DNA of 64,000 nt, taken from Huiozyma naganishii CBS 8797. Lineage: Eukaryota; Ascomycota; Saccharomycetes; Saccharomycetales; Saccharomycetaceae. The position numbers were made by a program, and so were the translations under genes. Below the pieces are notes generated by a model. The model had not been told where the DNA came from. It worked only from the letters and a program-made list of their open reading frames with translations, and made no database searches. Location of the stretch: assembly GCF_000348985.1 (NCBI RefSeq), contig NC_035922.1, positions 633,604 through 697,603 on the forward strand. Reading direction: 5' to 3'. Below, piece by piece: positions 8,945 to 18,177 of this stretch (within the stretch, counting starts at the first letter, position 1; each line of letters begins with the position of its first letter).

Positions 8945-11605
8945 ATGAACAACCTTCCAGACACAAAGGGAGCACCAGGGAACAGCAGGCGAAGGTCCAC
9001 CTTAAGACACTCAGGGTTGAAGGTCTCGAGCAGTGTTAGGCCCATGGACCGTGACAGACAAGGGAGAACGCTGCAGAACGTGCACACGCCCGCCGGGTCC
9101 AGAACAAAGAATACTAACGTACCTCACCGCTCGGTCGTGGAACACACTAGCAACGATAAGTGGCTCTCACCGCCACTGACAAACCACGAAGAGCCTAGGT
9201 CAAGAGCAACGGTGGCTCCAAACAACACTCCAGTGGTCAGCAGGATCGCTTCACCTCTTGGAGCTGCCCTGGGGACACCAGCGGCTATGTTGCACAGGGG
9301 GGTCCCTAAGGACACCGTGCAACAGGCCCCACCAACGTCTCCAGACTTCACACACTACACAAGCGACCCACGAGCGACCACTGAGGGTGCTACACACCGT
9401 TTAACCGCTCAGAGTCAAAACGTGACGAGTGACGAAAATTTTACGGTGAGGAAAAACCCACTTCAAAAGGAAGAAAAAACAAAATATGGTATATCGAATT
9501 TTTTGCCGCCAGTATTGAAATTTCACAACAACAACAACAACAACAACAGCAATAGCAACAACAACAGTAGCAGTAGTGGGATCATACTGCCACCCCCGGT
9601 GAGTACCAATAGAGGAAACATTGCTACCGATTTCAGTGCAGTTCCGTCTTTAGGGAGCATATATGGGACTCGTAATATTGATAGGAGTATGACGTTTGAT
9701 GATAAATTGAAAGATAGTATTCCATACACAGGAAGGGAGAGGTTTGGTGAGGACGCAATGTTGAATGCTACAGCACTATTGACCGACACAATGGACAGGG
9801 AGAAAAACTCCTCGTATGCGCTGCCGTCTCTCAACAGAAGGAGAAACACTTTTTCTGAGTCAAACTCTAGGACACCGTCCGCACATATTAGAAATACACC
9901 GGTGCAGGAAACTGGTAACTTCAAAAATGGGATGTTAGACATGGACAGTAAGCTTAATTTGGAACCGAATGGCGACATGGCTGAAAAAATGGGACTGTGG
10001 TCAGCGGGGAGGCTCAGCGAACTTGCATTTCAAAGGTCTAACGACAGGGGCGGATCCTCCATTATGACTGAGGACGCAAACATAAACTCACCTGAGATCA
10101 CCACGGAACCGATCACACTGAGGCAACTAAGCCTTCACAATTTGGGCCGACCAACTTCGAGCGGGAGGCAGGAAAACCCAACAATAGACCCGCTCACGCT
10201 CGCATCATCATCATGGAGAGCAAACATGGCACAGAGACAATACCAGAACATGGAGGACAGAGATTTGACCAGCAGGTTTAGGACACCATCTATTCACACT
10301 ATCCATATACTGCCGAAAGTGCTCGATACAAAAATGGACGGCTTGAAACATAGAATGCTGAGCGCACCCAGCAAAGACGCTCACATGGGTCACTCCCAAC
10401 CGTTGCGACAGGACTTCCAGTTACATGGGAGAACGAGCGATAGCGATCTGGACACAGCGGCTGTGGCTCTCTCCGCTCTAAGGTCGTCACCTTTCAAGTT
10501 CCCAGACCGCCGATCCTCGTTGTCGTCCATCCCGTGCCAATCAGCAGGGAATATAGCCCTTTCCACACAAGGATCCGCATTCAGCAGACCGCATTCCTCC
10601 TCTTTTTCCTCCGTGCTGCGGGGGCCACAACAGAGACCCATCTTGAGGATACACCAACGAGAAGCGCCGACAAGCAGCAATTCTGGTGTCAACCACAACA
10701 CGTATAACGCCTTCTCAGACACTAGTGACGAGGACTCCTCGCGAGCAGGGAAGGCTTCATTCAACATGATCCCGCCCTCGGAGCGGAACGTCACTTGGAA
10801 CAAAAACGGGAAGAGGGTAGACAAGGATACACTTCCGGAGATGGAATCTGTAAAGAGACGCAGGGGCCGGAGGAAGAGGAAAACCAGCGTGTCGACCACA
10901 TATGCGGAATCAGAGTCATCGGAAGTCTCTGAGGATGAGCTTGAATGGAGAGAGTCTGATGACGCAAGCGCCAAAGTGTCAGAGGCGGACGACATGGCAG
11001 ATCCAGACGCGTTTGTCGTCAAACAGAAGAGGGGGAGGCCCAGAAATTCAGACAGCAAGCGGGCAATCCTTGAAAGGGAACAGAGCACAGGGAAGAGGCG
11101 TGTTGGAAGACCTCTTGGGTCCAAGTCCAAAAAGAACAAAGGGACGCCGCCCAAGGTCAAACCCGTGAAAAGAGAAAAGAAGGGACCCAAACCTGATAAA
11201 CCAAATACGAAATTCGTCAAGGATGGGGGGTCAGCGTCTTCTTCTACAGGGACCAGGTCCAGGACAGGTTGCTGGATTTGTAGACTGAGGAAGAAGAAAT
11301 GCACAGAGGAAAAACCAAACTGTCGCAATTGCGTGAGACTCAATTTGGAATGTTTCTACGATGTAATGAGACCTGACTTCGTCGCAGATCCAGCGAAGAA
11401 GCAGATGAAACTGGAGGAGATCAAGATTCACACGCGAGAAGCGAAAAGAGCCGCATTGAAGAGAAGAAACGGCCCACAGGGGAACCACCCTACTGACCAT
11501 GACGATACCAAAATCAAAACGGACGATGTCGACGGGAAAACCCCCAGCGAGATTAACGAACACCACAACAGTGGCGTTCCAAATACCAATCCTATAATCA
11601 CTTAA
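8945..11605 (+). CDS. UME6: URS1-binding Zn(II)2Cys6 regulator of early meiotic genes
   Basis: The protein is 886 aa (836 in S. cerevisiae). Ume6 binds URS1 (GCCGCC) elements. It recruits Sin3-Rpd3 and Isw2 to repress early meiotic genes, and on meiotic entry it partners with Ime1. Most of the protein is disordered, with an Asn-rich tract near residues 196-210. There are AT-hook-like basic segments (KRRRGRRKRK near 638, KRGRPRN near 696, RRVGRPLGSKSKK near 720). The DNA-binding cluster is at the C-terminus from about residue 776: GCWICRLRKKKC followed by CRNC and LECFYD. The basic tail (KKQMKLEEIKIHTREAKR) after the cluster is characteristic of Ume6. The ATG at 8945 is the first in the frame; other Mets lie downstream but the context does not choose between them. 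Confidence 0.95.
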   Translation: MNNLPDTKGAPGNSRRRSTLRHSGLKVSSSVRPMDRDRQGRTLQNVHTPAGSRTKNTNVPHRSVVEHTSNDKWLSPPLTNHEEPRSRATVAPNNTPVVSRIASPLGAALGTPAAMLHRGVPKDTVQQAPPTSPDFTHYTSDPRATTEGATHRLTAQSQNVTSDENFTVRKNPLQKEEKTKYGISNFLPPVLKFHNNNNNNNSNSNNNSSSSGIILPPPVSTNRGNIATDFSAVPSLGSIYGTRNIDRSMTFDDKLKDSIPYTGRERFGEDAMLNATALLTDTMDREKNSSYALPSLNRRRNTFSESNSRTPSAHIRNTPVQETGNFKNGMLDMDSKLNLEPNGDMAEKMGLWSAGRLSELAFQRSNDRGGSSIMTEDANINSPEITTEPITLRQLSLHNLGRPTSSGRQENPTIDPLTLASSSWRANMAQRQYQNMEDRDLTSRFRTPSIHTIHILPKVLDTKMDGLKHRMLSAPSKDAHMGHSQPLRQDFQLHGRTSDSDLDTAAVALSALRSSPFKFPDRRSSLSSIPCQSAGNIALSTQGSAFSRPHSSSFSSVLRGPQQRPILRIHQREAPTSSNSGVNHNTYNAFSDTSDEDSSRAGKASFNMIPPSERNVTWNKNGKRVDKDTLPEMESVKRRRGRRKRKTSVSTTYAESESSEVSEDELEWRESDDASAKVSEADDMADPDAFVVKQKRGRPRNSDSKRAILEREQSTGKRRVGRPLGSKSKKNKGTPPKVKPVKREKKGPKPDKPNTKFVKDGGSASSSTGTRSRTGCWICRLRKKKCTEEKPNCRNCVRLNLECFYDVMRPDFVADPAKKQMKLEEIKIHTREAKRAALKRRNGPQGNHPTDHDDTKIKTDDVDGKTPSEINEHHNSGVPNTNPIIT

Positions 11606-11797
11606 GCTACTTCCCACTGCTGTGGGTTAACTACCACCACGGGAAACAAACTAAAGACATTGAATAATTTTGTTGGGGAGAATTTTCTTCAAGCTCAACT
11701 ATAATCCCACAGAAAACTCGTTACATATATAGACGTATACATCAATATACAATTCTACACTCTGTACTTTCCCAATTCAAATTTGGACTTCTTACTA

Positions 11798-14332
11798 TCA
11801 GCCCGAATAATTAGAACCGTACGGGTACGCAGTGGCCCTCTGTGATGAGGAACCGGGACCCGCCTCCATCGTAGGGTTCCAAATTGGGTTCGAAAACACC
11901 CGCGACGGTTGTGCAGTAGGCGGAACACCCTGCTGTGCATGTATCTGCTGCGGGCACTGCGCAATAGGGTACCCGAACGGCTGACCCATCACAGCTTGCT
12001 GCTGAATGAACGGCAGCGGTGGGCCACCATAGTACATGTCCGATTGCAAGTTGCCGCCGCCGTGGAATTCCTTGGGCCGTTGTTGGTAGGGCATGCCGTT
12101 TAACACCGCGGGGGCCCGAGTTACTGGTGGCATTGGCTGCGAGTTTGTATATGGACCGGTGGGGAACGGTGCGTTCGCAACGTCGGCACGCGTGGGCGGG
12201 AATATCTCTGCCATGTTCGCGGATTCAACCTCTCTGTTAAGTTCTTCTAAAGTGTTGGCAATCGTGCTCATATCAAAATCGGATGACGATTCTGAAGATT
12301 CTGTCGAGGTTTCGTCAGTTTCATCATCGTATGCCATGTCTGATCTGTCCTTTTTAACCGTAGACGGTGTGCCTGGGACGCTGAAACTGGGTTTCACATC
12401 AATAGTAGATGGGGCAACGGGCACGGACGAACCACTGTACCCCCAATTGGGAACATCGTCTTCCTGTTTCGGTGCTTGAGGTTGTAAAGTTTTGATCTCC
12501 TTGACTTTGGTGATAACTCTAGGTTTAATCGTGACGCCACTGCCCACTTGATTTCTATTGAATTCACTGCCGATTTTTTTATCTGGAGTCTTACGAGAAC
12601 GGAAGTAACAGTTCTTTTCACCGTTGATTTCAAACCCACATGTGTTCCCTTCCAAAAGTGTCTTGCTCAAAGATATTATCGACTCAAGTCTGAGTATCGC
12701 TTCACCCTTGCAATCCAGTTTTTCCTCTGATAAGGGGGAACCTAAAAGAGTGTCAATGCTGTTATCTTTCCCGAAAATGCTAGAATCGTCGGAATCAGTT
12801 AAAGCATACTTCAACGGGGAAAACTCCCTTGAGATAATATCTTCTTGAAAACAATATTGCCTCTTTGGAGATTGGCTCTTAGCTTGTAAATCTACCGGAA
12901 TAATGTTGCTTCTGCCAACAAAATTAACAAATCTGGTCAAGTTTTGACAAAACCGCAATTCAGATTGCGCATATTGCAAAACAGACTTATTGGTGTTCAT
13001 CCAGTTCAAACTGACTCGCACCATTGCCAGGTATTGGAAGGTTTCAAAATCCGAGTCCCACACTTCGTAGATAATATTCTCAAAGATATGGTTAATGTAC
13101 TTGAAGGCAAACTTCAGATACAGCAGCTCCTGAACATTCAGCTCTGATAGTTTTGACTGGTACACTGTCGCAGGATCCCTCGAGCTCTTGCTTAATAAAA
13201 CTATAATGTGGAAACAACTAAGCACAATCATTAAGTTTTTGAAGATAGTGTCTATACTCTTCGAGTACCTTGTGCCCAATTTTTCAAACATCATTAACTC
13301 CAGATCCTTCAAATCTATCTTCGTGTTCTTCAAATACCTGGGGGAGTTTGCATCTATCCATACATTTGGTCTTAGTATCGAACCTAACAGGGGCAAGAAA
13401 TAGTACTCGATAATTTCCCGGTTTACGAATCTTTCCCTGTGTAACTCTATTTTGTGGATATGTTTAACCATACCTGTTAGTCTCTGATGCATCGATGACT
13501 CCTCATTAAACATTATGTTCTGAAAACTGTTTATGCAGTTGACACTTGGAGTAGATGTCAAGCACCCACGTAGAAACTCATACGTCGCCAACCCAAAATT
13601 GTTACATTGGATATAGATCAACCCACGTTGGAAAAAGACTTCAGAAAATGATGGAGAAAGGTTTAGGGAAATATGTAAAAGCTCCATTGCCTTTGCAAAA
13701 TCCGCCATAGCAAATTTGTTGTTTAACTTCCCACTGATTGCCTTGTATTTTTCCACAGAAGCCATGTAAAATGTACACCGTTGACAAATGAAAACAATGA
13801 GAGATGTCTGCGATGATCTTTTGTCAAGTTTTTCCTTACCTGCAGATTTCTGAATTGCTAAGCTTAATGGCTCAATAACTGCGCTTTCGGAAATCACCCC
13901 GGTGGTAGCATATTGGTTCAAAAGCTGAATCAACAAATCATTGTATATACTGAGCACGAACTTTGCAAATTTATTAGCCTTAGTGCTCATCCTCCTAAAC
14001 TCAATATAATTTGGCTTGCCTTTCACATCAGTCTTCATCAGCAATGATGCCCTCCAAGCCTGAAACCATTTGAAGATGGGATACCATAATTTCTCCCAAG
14101 ACAAATCCAAAAGAAAAGGAACAGCCTGCGTTATTTTACCACTCTTGATGTCGGAAAGGGCGAGCTCCATTATTTTGTTCAGTTTCGAATGGGCAAAGGA
14201 TAGAAACCCATTCAACAAGGTGTAGTCCTGTTTCAACGCATCGGATTTAATGATACTGACTAATTGTGTCTGAAAACCGGCTACTGTAGCGGAAATGGAT
14301 GCTGTAAGGTCCGGGGCAGCACTTGTGTCCAT
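11798..14332 (-). CDS. EBS1: EST1/EBS1-family protein with 14-3-3-like/TPR fold
   Basis: The protein is 844 aa, close to S. cerevisiae Ebs1 (884) and longer than its telomerase paralogue Est1 (699). Ebs1 acts in nonsense-mediated decay and translation repression (Smg7-like). Residues about 1-260 form the helical 14-3-3-like/TPR region: LLDLSWEKLWYPIFKWFQAWR near 92, and LHISLNLSPSFSEVFFQRGLIYIQCNNFGLA near 215-245. An alpha-helical middle follows, then an acidic Ser-rich stretch and a Pro/Gln-rich tail after 730. Its position between UME6 and MSC2 equals YDR206W. EBS1 and EST1 arose at the genome duplication, so a single retained copy might cover both roles. The ATG at 14332 opens the frame. 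Confidence 0.88.
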   Translation of the reverse strand: MDTSAAPDLTASISATVAGFQTQLVSIIKSDALKQDYTLLNGFLSFAHSKLNKIMELALSDIKSGKITQAVPFLLDLSWEKLWYPIFKWFQAWRASLLMKTDVKGKPNYIEFRRMSTKANKFAKFVLSIYNDLLIQLLNQYATTGVISESAVIEPLSLAIQKSAGKEKLDKRSSQTSLIVFICQRCTFYMASVEKYKAISGKLNNKFAMADFAKAMELLHISLNLSPSFSEVFFQRGLIYIQCNNFGLATYEFLRGCLTSTPSVNCINSFQNIMFNEESSMHQRLTGMVKHIHKIELHRERFVNREIIEYYFLPLLGSILRPNVWIDANSPRYLKNTKIDLKDLELMMFEKLGTRYSKSIDTIFKNLMIVLSCFHIIVLLSKSSRDPATVYQSKLSELNVQELLYLKFAFKYINHIFENIIYEVWDSDFETFQYLAMVRVSLNWMNTNKSVLQYAQSELRFCQNLTRFVNFVGRSNIIPVDLQAKSQSPKRQYCFQEDIISREFSPLKYALTDSDDSSIFGKDNSIDTLLGSPLSEEKLDCKGEAILRLESIISLSKTLLEGNTCGFEINGEKNCYFRSRKTPDKKIGSEFNRNQVGSGVTIKPRVITKVKEIKTLQPQAPKQEDDVPNWGYSGSSVPVAPSTIDVKPSFSVPGTPSTVKKDRSDMAYDDETDETSTESSESSSDFDMSTIANTLEELNREVESANMAEIFPPTRADVANAPFPTGPYTNSQPMPPVTRAPAVLNGMPYQQRPKEFHGGGNLQSDMYYGGPPLPFIQQQAVMGQPFGYPIAQCPQQIHAQQGVPPTAQPSRVFSNPIWNPTMEAGPGSSSQRATAYPYGSNYSG

Positions 14333-14660
14333 CGAAGAGTCAAATAATATATTATCCTACTGCTTTCCGTGATTCTCGCTATATTATTGGTTTCCTTTTG
14401 CCTTTCGTCGGGTAGTGTTTTTCTGTAAGTGGAATATATACTACCTGTATAGCATCCAGAACGTTGGTCACTCCGTAATTGGGCTTGCCCTCTTTAGGTT
14501 CTGTGATTTTGACGGACGTTGCTTGAGCAACTTTGATTTTTGCATGCCTTTGTTCTTGTAGGAAAAAAAGTGAAAAAAAAATTGGTTAAAAATTTGCACA
14601 TTTCTTTGATATGAAGGTGTATGTATTATGTGAAGTTTATATGGGATAAGGTAGCGGATA
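14333..14660. other. Intergenic EBS1/MSC2
   Basis: This holds the EBS1 promoter and the MSC2 3' flank. A T/A-rich run near 14565-14590 is visible and nothing else recognisable. Confidence 0.5.
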
Positions 14661-16787
14661 TTAAGTTTGCACTGTCTGCGGTACAATTACCTGGTTTGCA
14701 GAAGCTGGACGACACCAACAATTTGCAGTTGGCGATTCTACTTGTATCCAAGCCTTGATACCTGCCCTTTCTAAAATCTTTTCTACCCTTTTCTTGAGGA
14801 TGGTGGAGTTTTCTCCCTCCACGTATTGGACATGAATGTAGCCGATCAGTTTTTTCTCTGGACTGTCCATGCATGCATCATCATGGTCATGATGCTCTTC
14901 TTGCTGGTGGCTATGCTCATGCCCATGCTCATGCTCGTGCTCATGCTTCCCGATTGGATGTTCCTGATCGTGGCCGTGTGAATGCCCGTGCGCATGGGAG
15001 TGGCCCTGCGAATAAAGTTTATACGGCCAAAACCTAGGAGTTGTATAACCTGCGACACCCGGTGTCGTTGATATTTGGTTAAGCACATCCTTTATGATGT
15101 TGTGGTTTTTATCGTCTAGCTTCAGTAGTATACTTGCTGAGGTCGATTTCAACAAGGGGATGGAGCTTGCCAAAATAAGAATTCCAATGAAAAGAGATGC
15201 AATGGGATCAAATATGTACCATCCTGTGAATTTGATCAGAATGGTCGAAACAATGACCCCGACGGAACCCAAAGTGTCTGCCAAAATATGCAAAAAAATC
15301 CCACGCATGTTTTCGCTATCGTTGGCGTTATGTTCCATGGAGAATAACCCGACAAGGTTGACGAGGAGGCCCAAGACGGCAACAACCAGCAGCTCGTTGG
15401 TACCTTCAATTGCAATTGGGTTAAAGAAGCACCTTTCGATGGCTTCCACGAATATACCAGAGACGATACCAAGCAGTAGGACACCATTGGTGAACCCAGT
15501 CAACGTTTCCAAGTAATTCAATTTAAACGGGAATTTGTCTGTAGCGGGTCCCTTTGACAGAACAGCCGCTATAAGCCCCAACAGCAAAGAGGTACAATCG
15601 AGAGCCATATGCAAAGAATCAGACAGCAGACCGAGAGATTTGGAACGGAATGAGTACAACAGTTGAACAAACATGAAAGTGGAGTTCAGCAATAAAAACG
15701 AGAAGATGGATCTCGTATCTTTATCTCCTATCACTCTACTGAAGAGGGATCCCGATGATACAATATCTTTGGGGACATTAACTGTATCCTTGGGGGACCC
15801 CCCACCGACTGTGCCAAACGCAAACTGTCTTGAAATGAATTCGGATAAGGTGACAAAGGAGAACATTAGTATATGTTCGATAAATCCGTGGGACACATCA
15901 AACGATAAGTACTTCAGTACCACGGCCATGAGTCCTGTGGCCAACAGGGTTCCGTTATGGAACAAACTTGGCAGAGTAGTAACACTCTGGTCATTACTTT
16001 TGACGGAGGCAAGTTCTTGACCCAAAATATCTTGAATTGACAAACTAAACACTGCCAAACAACCAAAAAAGACAAATATCATCAAGTAGTTTAACGTTGG
16101 GACACCTGAATGATGCCCCCCCAGTTGACCTAAATACGAGATACCGTACAGGGAAACAAAAGATATTACTGTAGTAGAGACCAAAACAGTGTATATTGTC
16201 TTAACCGTTTTTGATGTGTGTTCTCTTGCGTTCCATATTCTACTGGACCATTGGTAAACATTAGTTTGCAATACGACGAAGAAGACTAGTTTCAACAATG
16301 CCATATACTGTAGGGAACCACCATGGAAATAACCTATTGCCAAACTTATCAATATCAAGGGCCCAAAGCACTTTGAGAGATGCCCCAAGGATGATTTCCC
16401 GACTGCAGTGAGATACTTGATGGCGAGAAGTGAGTAGCAAGTCACCTGAATAGACCCTAGCACACTTTGCCCCAAATAGCACCCAATAACTGATATGTAC
16501 ACGAAGAGTACCAAGGGGACTATTGAATGGAATGTCTTGGCCATTACTTTGGCCCCCATGAGGCACGATGCGACTCCTGCACTAATAAACGACGGGAGTA
16601 AAACAAATTTCGCTATAATGCTAGATATCTTCCCCCATATAGATGCAGTGCTATGATTGTCTGCTACGGGATCTGATGTAAGAATAAGCGAGCAAGCCAA
16701 CACCATTGTCGCGTAGGACAGTAACAGTGGGATTTTTGCAAGCGCATCTTGCAGAGTCATCGTTCTCCCTTCTCTGTCTCGTTCCAT
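14661..16787 (-). CDS. MSC2: Cation-diffusion-facilitator zinc transporter of the ER
   Basis: The protein is 708 aa (about 725 in S. cerevisiae). Msc2 pairs with Zrg17 to bring zinc into the ER and early secretory pathway. About twelve hydrophobic segments are visible. The CDF core is in the C-terminal half, with HxxxD metal sites in SDSLHMALD (near residue 390) and FLHILADTLGS (near 505). A long His-rich cytosolic loop at about 594-637 (HSHAHGHSHGHDQ, then HEHEHEHGHEHSH) probably binds zinc. The ATG at 16787 is used; a second Met at codon 10 is an alternative. Position equals YDR205W. Confidence 0.95.
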   Translation of the reverse strand: MERDREGRTMTLQDALAKIPLLLSYATMVLACSLILTSDPVADNHSTASIWGKISSIIAKFVLLPSFISAGVASCLMGAKVMAKTFHSIVPLVLFVYISVIGCYLGQSVLGSIQVTCYSLLAIKYLTAVGKSSLGHLSKCFGPLILISLAIGYFHGGSLQYMALLKLVFFVVLQTNVYQWSSRIWNAREHTSKTVKTIYTVLVSTTVISFVSLYGISYLGQLGGHHSGVPTLNYLMIFVFFGCLAVFSLSIQDILGQELASVKSNDQSVTTLPSLFHNGTLLATGLMAVVLKYLSFDVSHGFIEHILMFSFVTLSEFISRQFAFGTVGGGSPKDTVNVPKDIVSSGSLFSRVIGDKDTRSIFSFLLLNSTFMFVQLLYSFRSKSLGLLSDSLHMALDCTSLLLGLIAAVLSKGPATDKFPFKLNYLETLTGFTNGVLLLGIVSGIFVEAIERCFFNPIAIEGTNELLVVAVLGLLVNLVGLFSMEHNANDSENMRGIFLHILADTLGSVGVIVSTILIKFTGWYIFDPIASLFIGILILASSIPLLKSTSASILLKLDDKNHNIIKDVLNQISTTPGVAGYTTPRFWPYKLYSQGHSHAHGHSHGHDQEHPIGKHEHEHEHGHEHSHQQEEHHDHDDACMDSPEKKLIGYIHVQYVEGENSTILKKRVEKILERAGIKAWIQVESPTANCWCRPASANQVIVPQTVQT

Positions 16788-17004
16788 CTCTTGTGTTAGC
16801 CTTCCCCCCCCTTAAACTTTGATCAACTTCTTCCCGTTTACACCAATTCAATTGCACACTTGACCGATCTGTCCTTGCAAGTTTTGTATCCTATGCTACT
16901 AGTATTTCTATTCCTGTTGACTTGGAAACGCTCTTTTTGGACACACACATACAAAACCAAATATAAACCCTTCCAGGTTGTCGTTTTCAACGAAATAAAT
17001 ACTG

Positions 17005-17010
17005 CACGTG
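17005..17010. promoter_or_regulatory. CACGTG box, Cbf1-type (GTCACGTG)
   Basis: The palindromic core sits in GTCACGTGC on the minus strand, matching the Cbf1 consensus RTCACRTG. It lies 218 bp upstream of MSC2 and about 1.2 kb from THI7. A second CACGTG follows at 17115. Confidence 0.4.
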
Positions 17011-18011
17011 ACAAGAATTATTTTTTCCTGCGGCGTCCAATTTCTTCACACCATATTTAAGAGAAAGTCACTATGCGGTGTACGGGTTGTAGATGCCATT
17101 TGTCGGCCGAGAGGCACGTGAGTCCGGTGTGTTCTTTCTTTTTCTCTTTTTCTTCCCCTTTTAAGCACAGAGCGGTCTCCAGCGGATCTCTGTGCTTAGC
17201 TGAATTGATTGACGGTCAGATCTGTGACAGTTGTGGGGGATAATAAAAGGTGCACAAGAGATGTGTCGGAGTATACAGGAGTGACGGTAAAGTCAAAAAT
17301 TCTCCGAGAGTGTTGTTGCTGCAATACGGTCTCAACTATCCGCAATCCACTACACCCACGTAAACCGCTTTCCTCGCTCTACTTGCTACTATTTCTATCA
17401 GGACAGACACACAACTCTTACGCTGTGCTACCCGACCACCGCCAGTAAATGCATCGCCAGTAGAATCCGTTTACCACATACCCCCACAGGACCAAGAAAT
17501 GAATAAAAAGAAAACCAGAAAAACAGAAAAAAAGGAGCGGAATCCGAAAACGGTAATTTGATTGAACGGCTTCTCGACTTTCCGTGTTTCCCGGTTCCCG
17601 GTTCCCATTTTTCTGCTACGGCGGTTTCCTTGGCATCGCCATACGAACAGGCTGTTTTTGAACGGGAGTAACCGTTAGCATCCACTCAATTGTCACCATA
17701 CACTCAATCGTGCTACTACGCTCATACTGGGAGAATGTGGCAACACTTCGACTAAGTTTTTTTTCTTTCTATTGTAGTTTGAAGGAACTGAGAAAGAGAC
17801 GTAGGACTCGTTGGGAATATACACTAAGCGTGCGTTTATAGGTAAAGGGAGCCGATGCGTTGTTGCATTGTTAGTACAGAAAAAAAAAGTTTTTCACACA
17901 TTTTCCTTTTTTTTTTTTTTTTTTCACTTTCGTGCTTGTTAGCAAGTCATCGCCTTAATTCAATGAGCACTATTCGGTTATCTTGCAAGAGGTGTGTCTC
18001 ATTTATTTTAC

Positions 18012-18038
18012 ATATATATATATATATATATATATATA
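18012..18038. repeat. (TA)n dinucleotide run upstream of THI7
   Basis: A run of about 13 TA dinucleotides lies some 140 bp before the THI7 ATG. It is likely to serve as the TATA element and may vary in length between strains. Confidence 0.8.
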
Positions 18039-18177
18039 AGAGAGCTCTTCTTTCTTGTATTCTTGTGTCTCCGTGGTATTTCGGTTTCCTGTCTTTTCCT
18101 ATCTGCTTGCTTGTTCTTTTTCATCGTTCTGTCTTTACGTCCAACCGTATAGAAACCCAACTAATAACCAATCGCAA

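Larger units (their letters stand above)
16788..18177. other. Long divergent intergenic region MSC2/THI7
   Basis: The 1.39-kb stretch has CACGTG boxes at 17005-17010 (in GCACGTGAC, a Cbf1-type site) and 17115-17120. A poly-T tract lies near 17910-17925, and a (TA)n run at about 18012-18038 is a likely TATA region for THI7. Short open frames here have no plausible start or homology. No RNA gene was recognised. Confidence 0.6.

Noticed and set aside
10390..11343. 317-codon minus-strand frame inside UME6
   Set aside because: Antisense shadow of the UME6 coding sequence; Leu/Ser-rich composition follows from the sense codons.
13370..13385. GGTTCGATACT, similar to a tRNA B box
   Set aside because: Inside the EBS1 coding region with no A box, no acceptor stem and no terminator.
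18055..18177. Upstream extension of THI7 by 41 codons
   Set aside because: Starts at TTG in a T-rich leader; the ATG at 18178 gives the family length.
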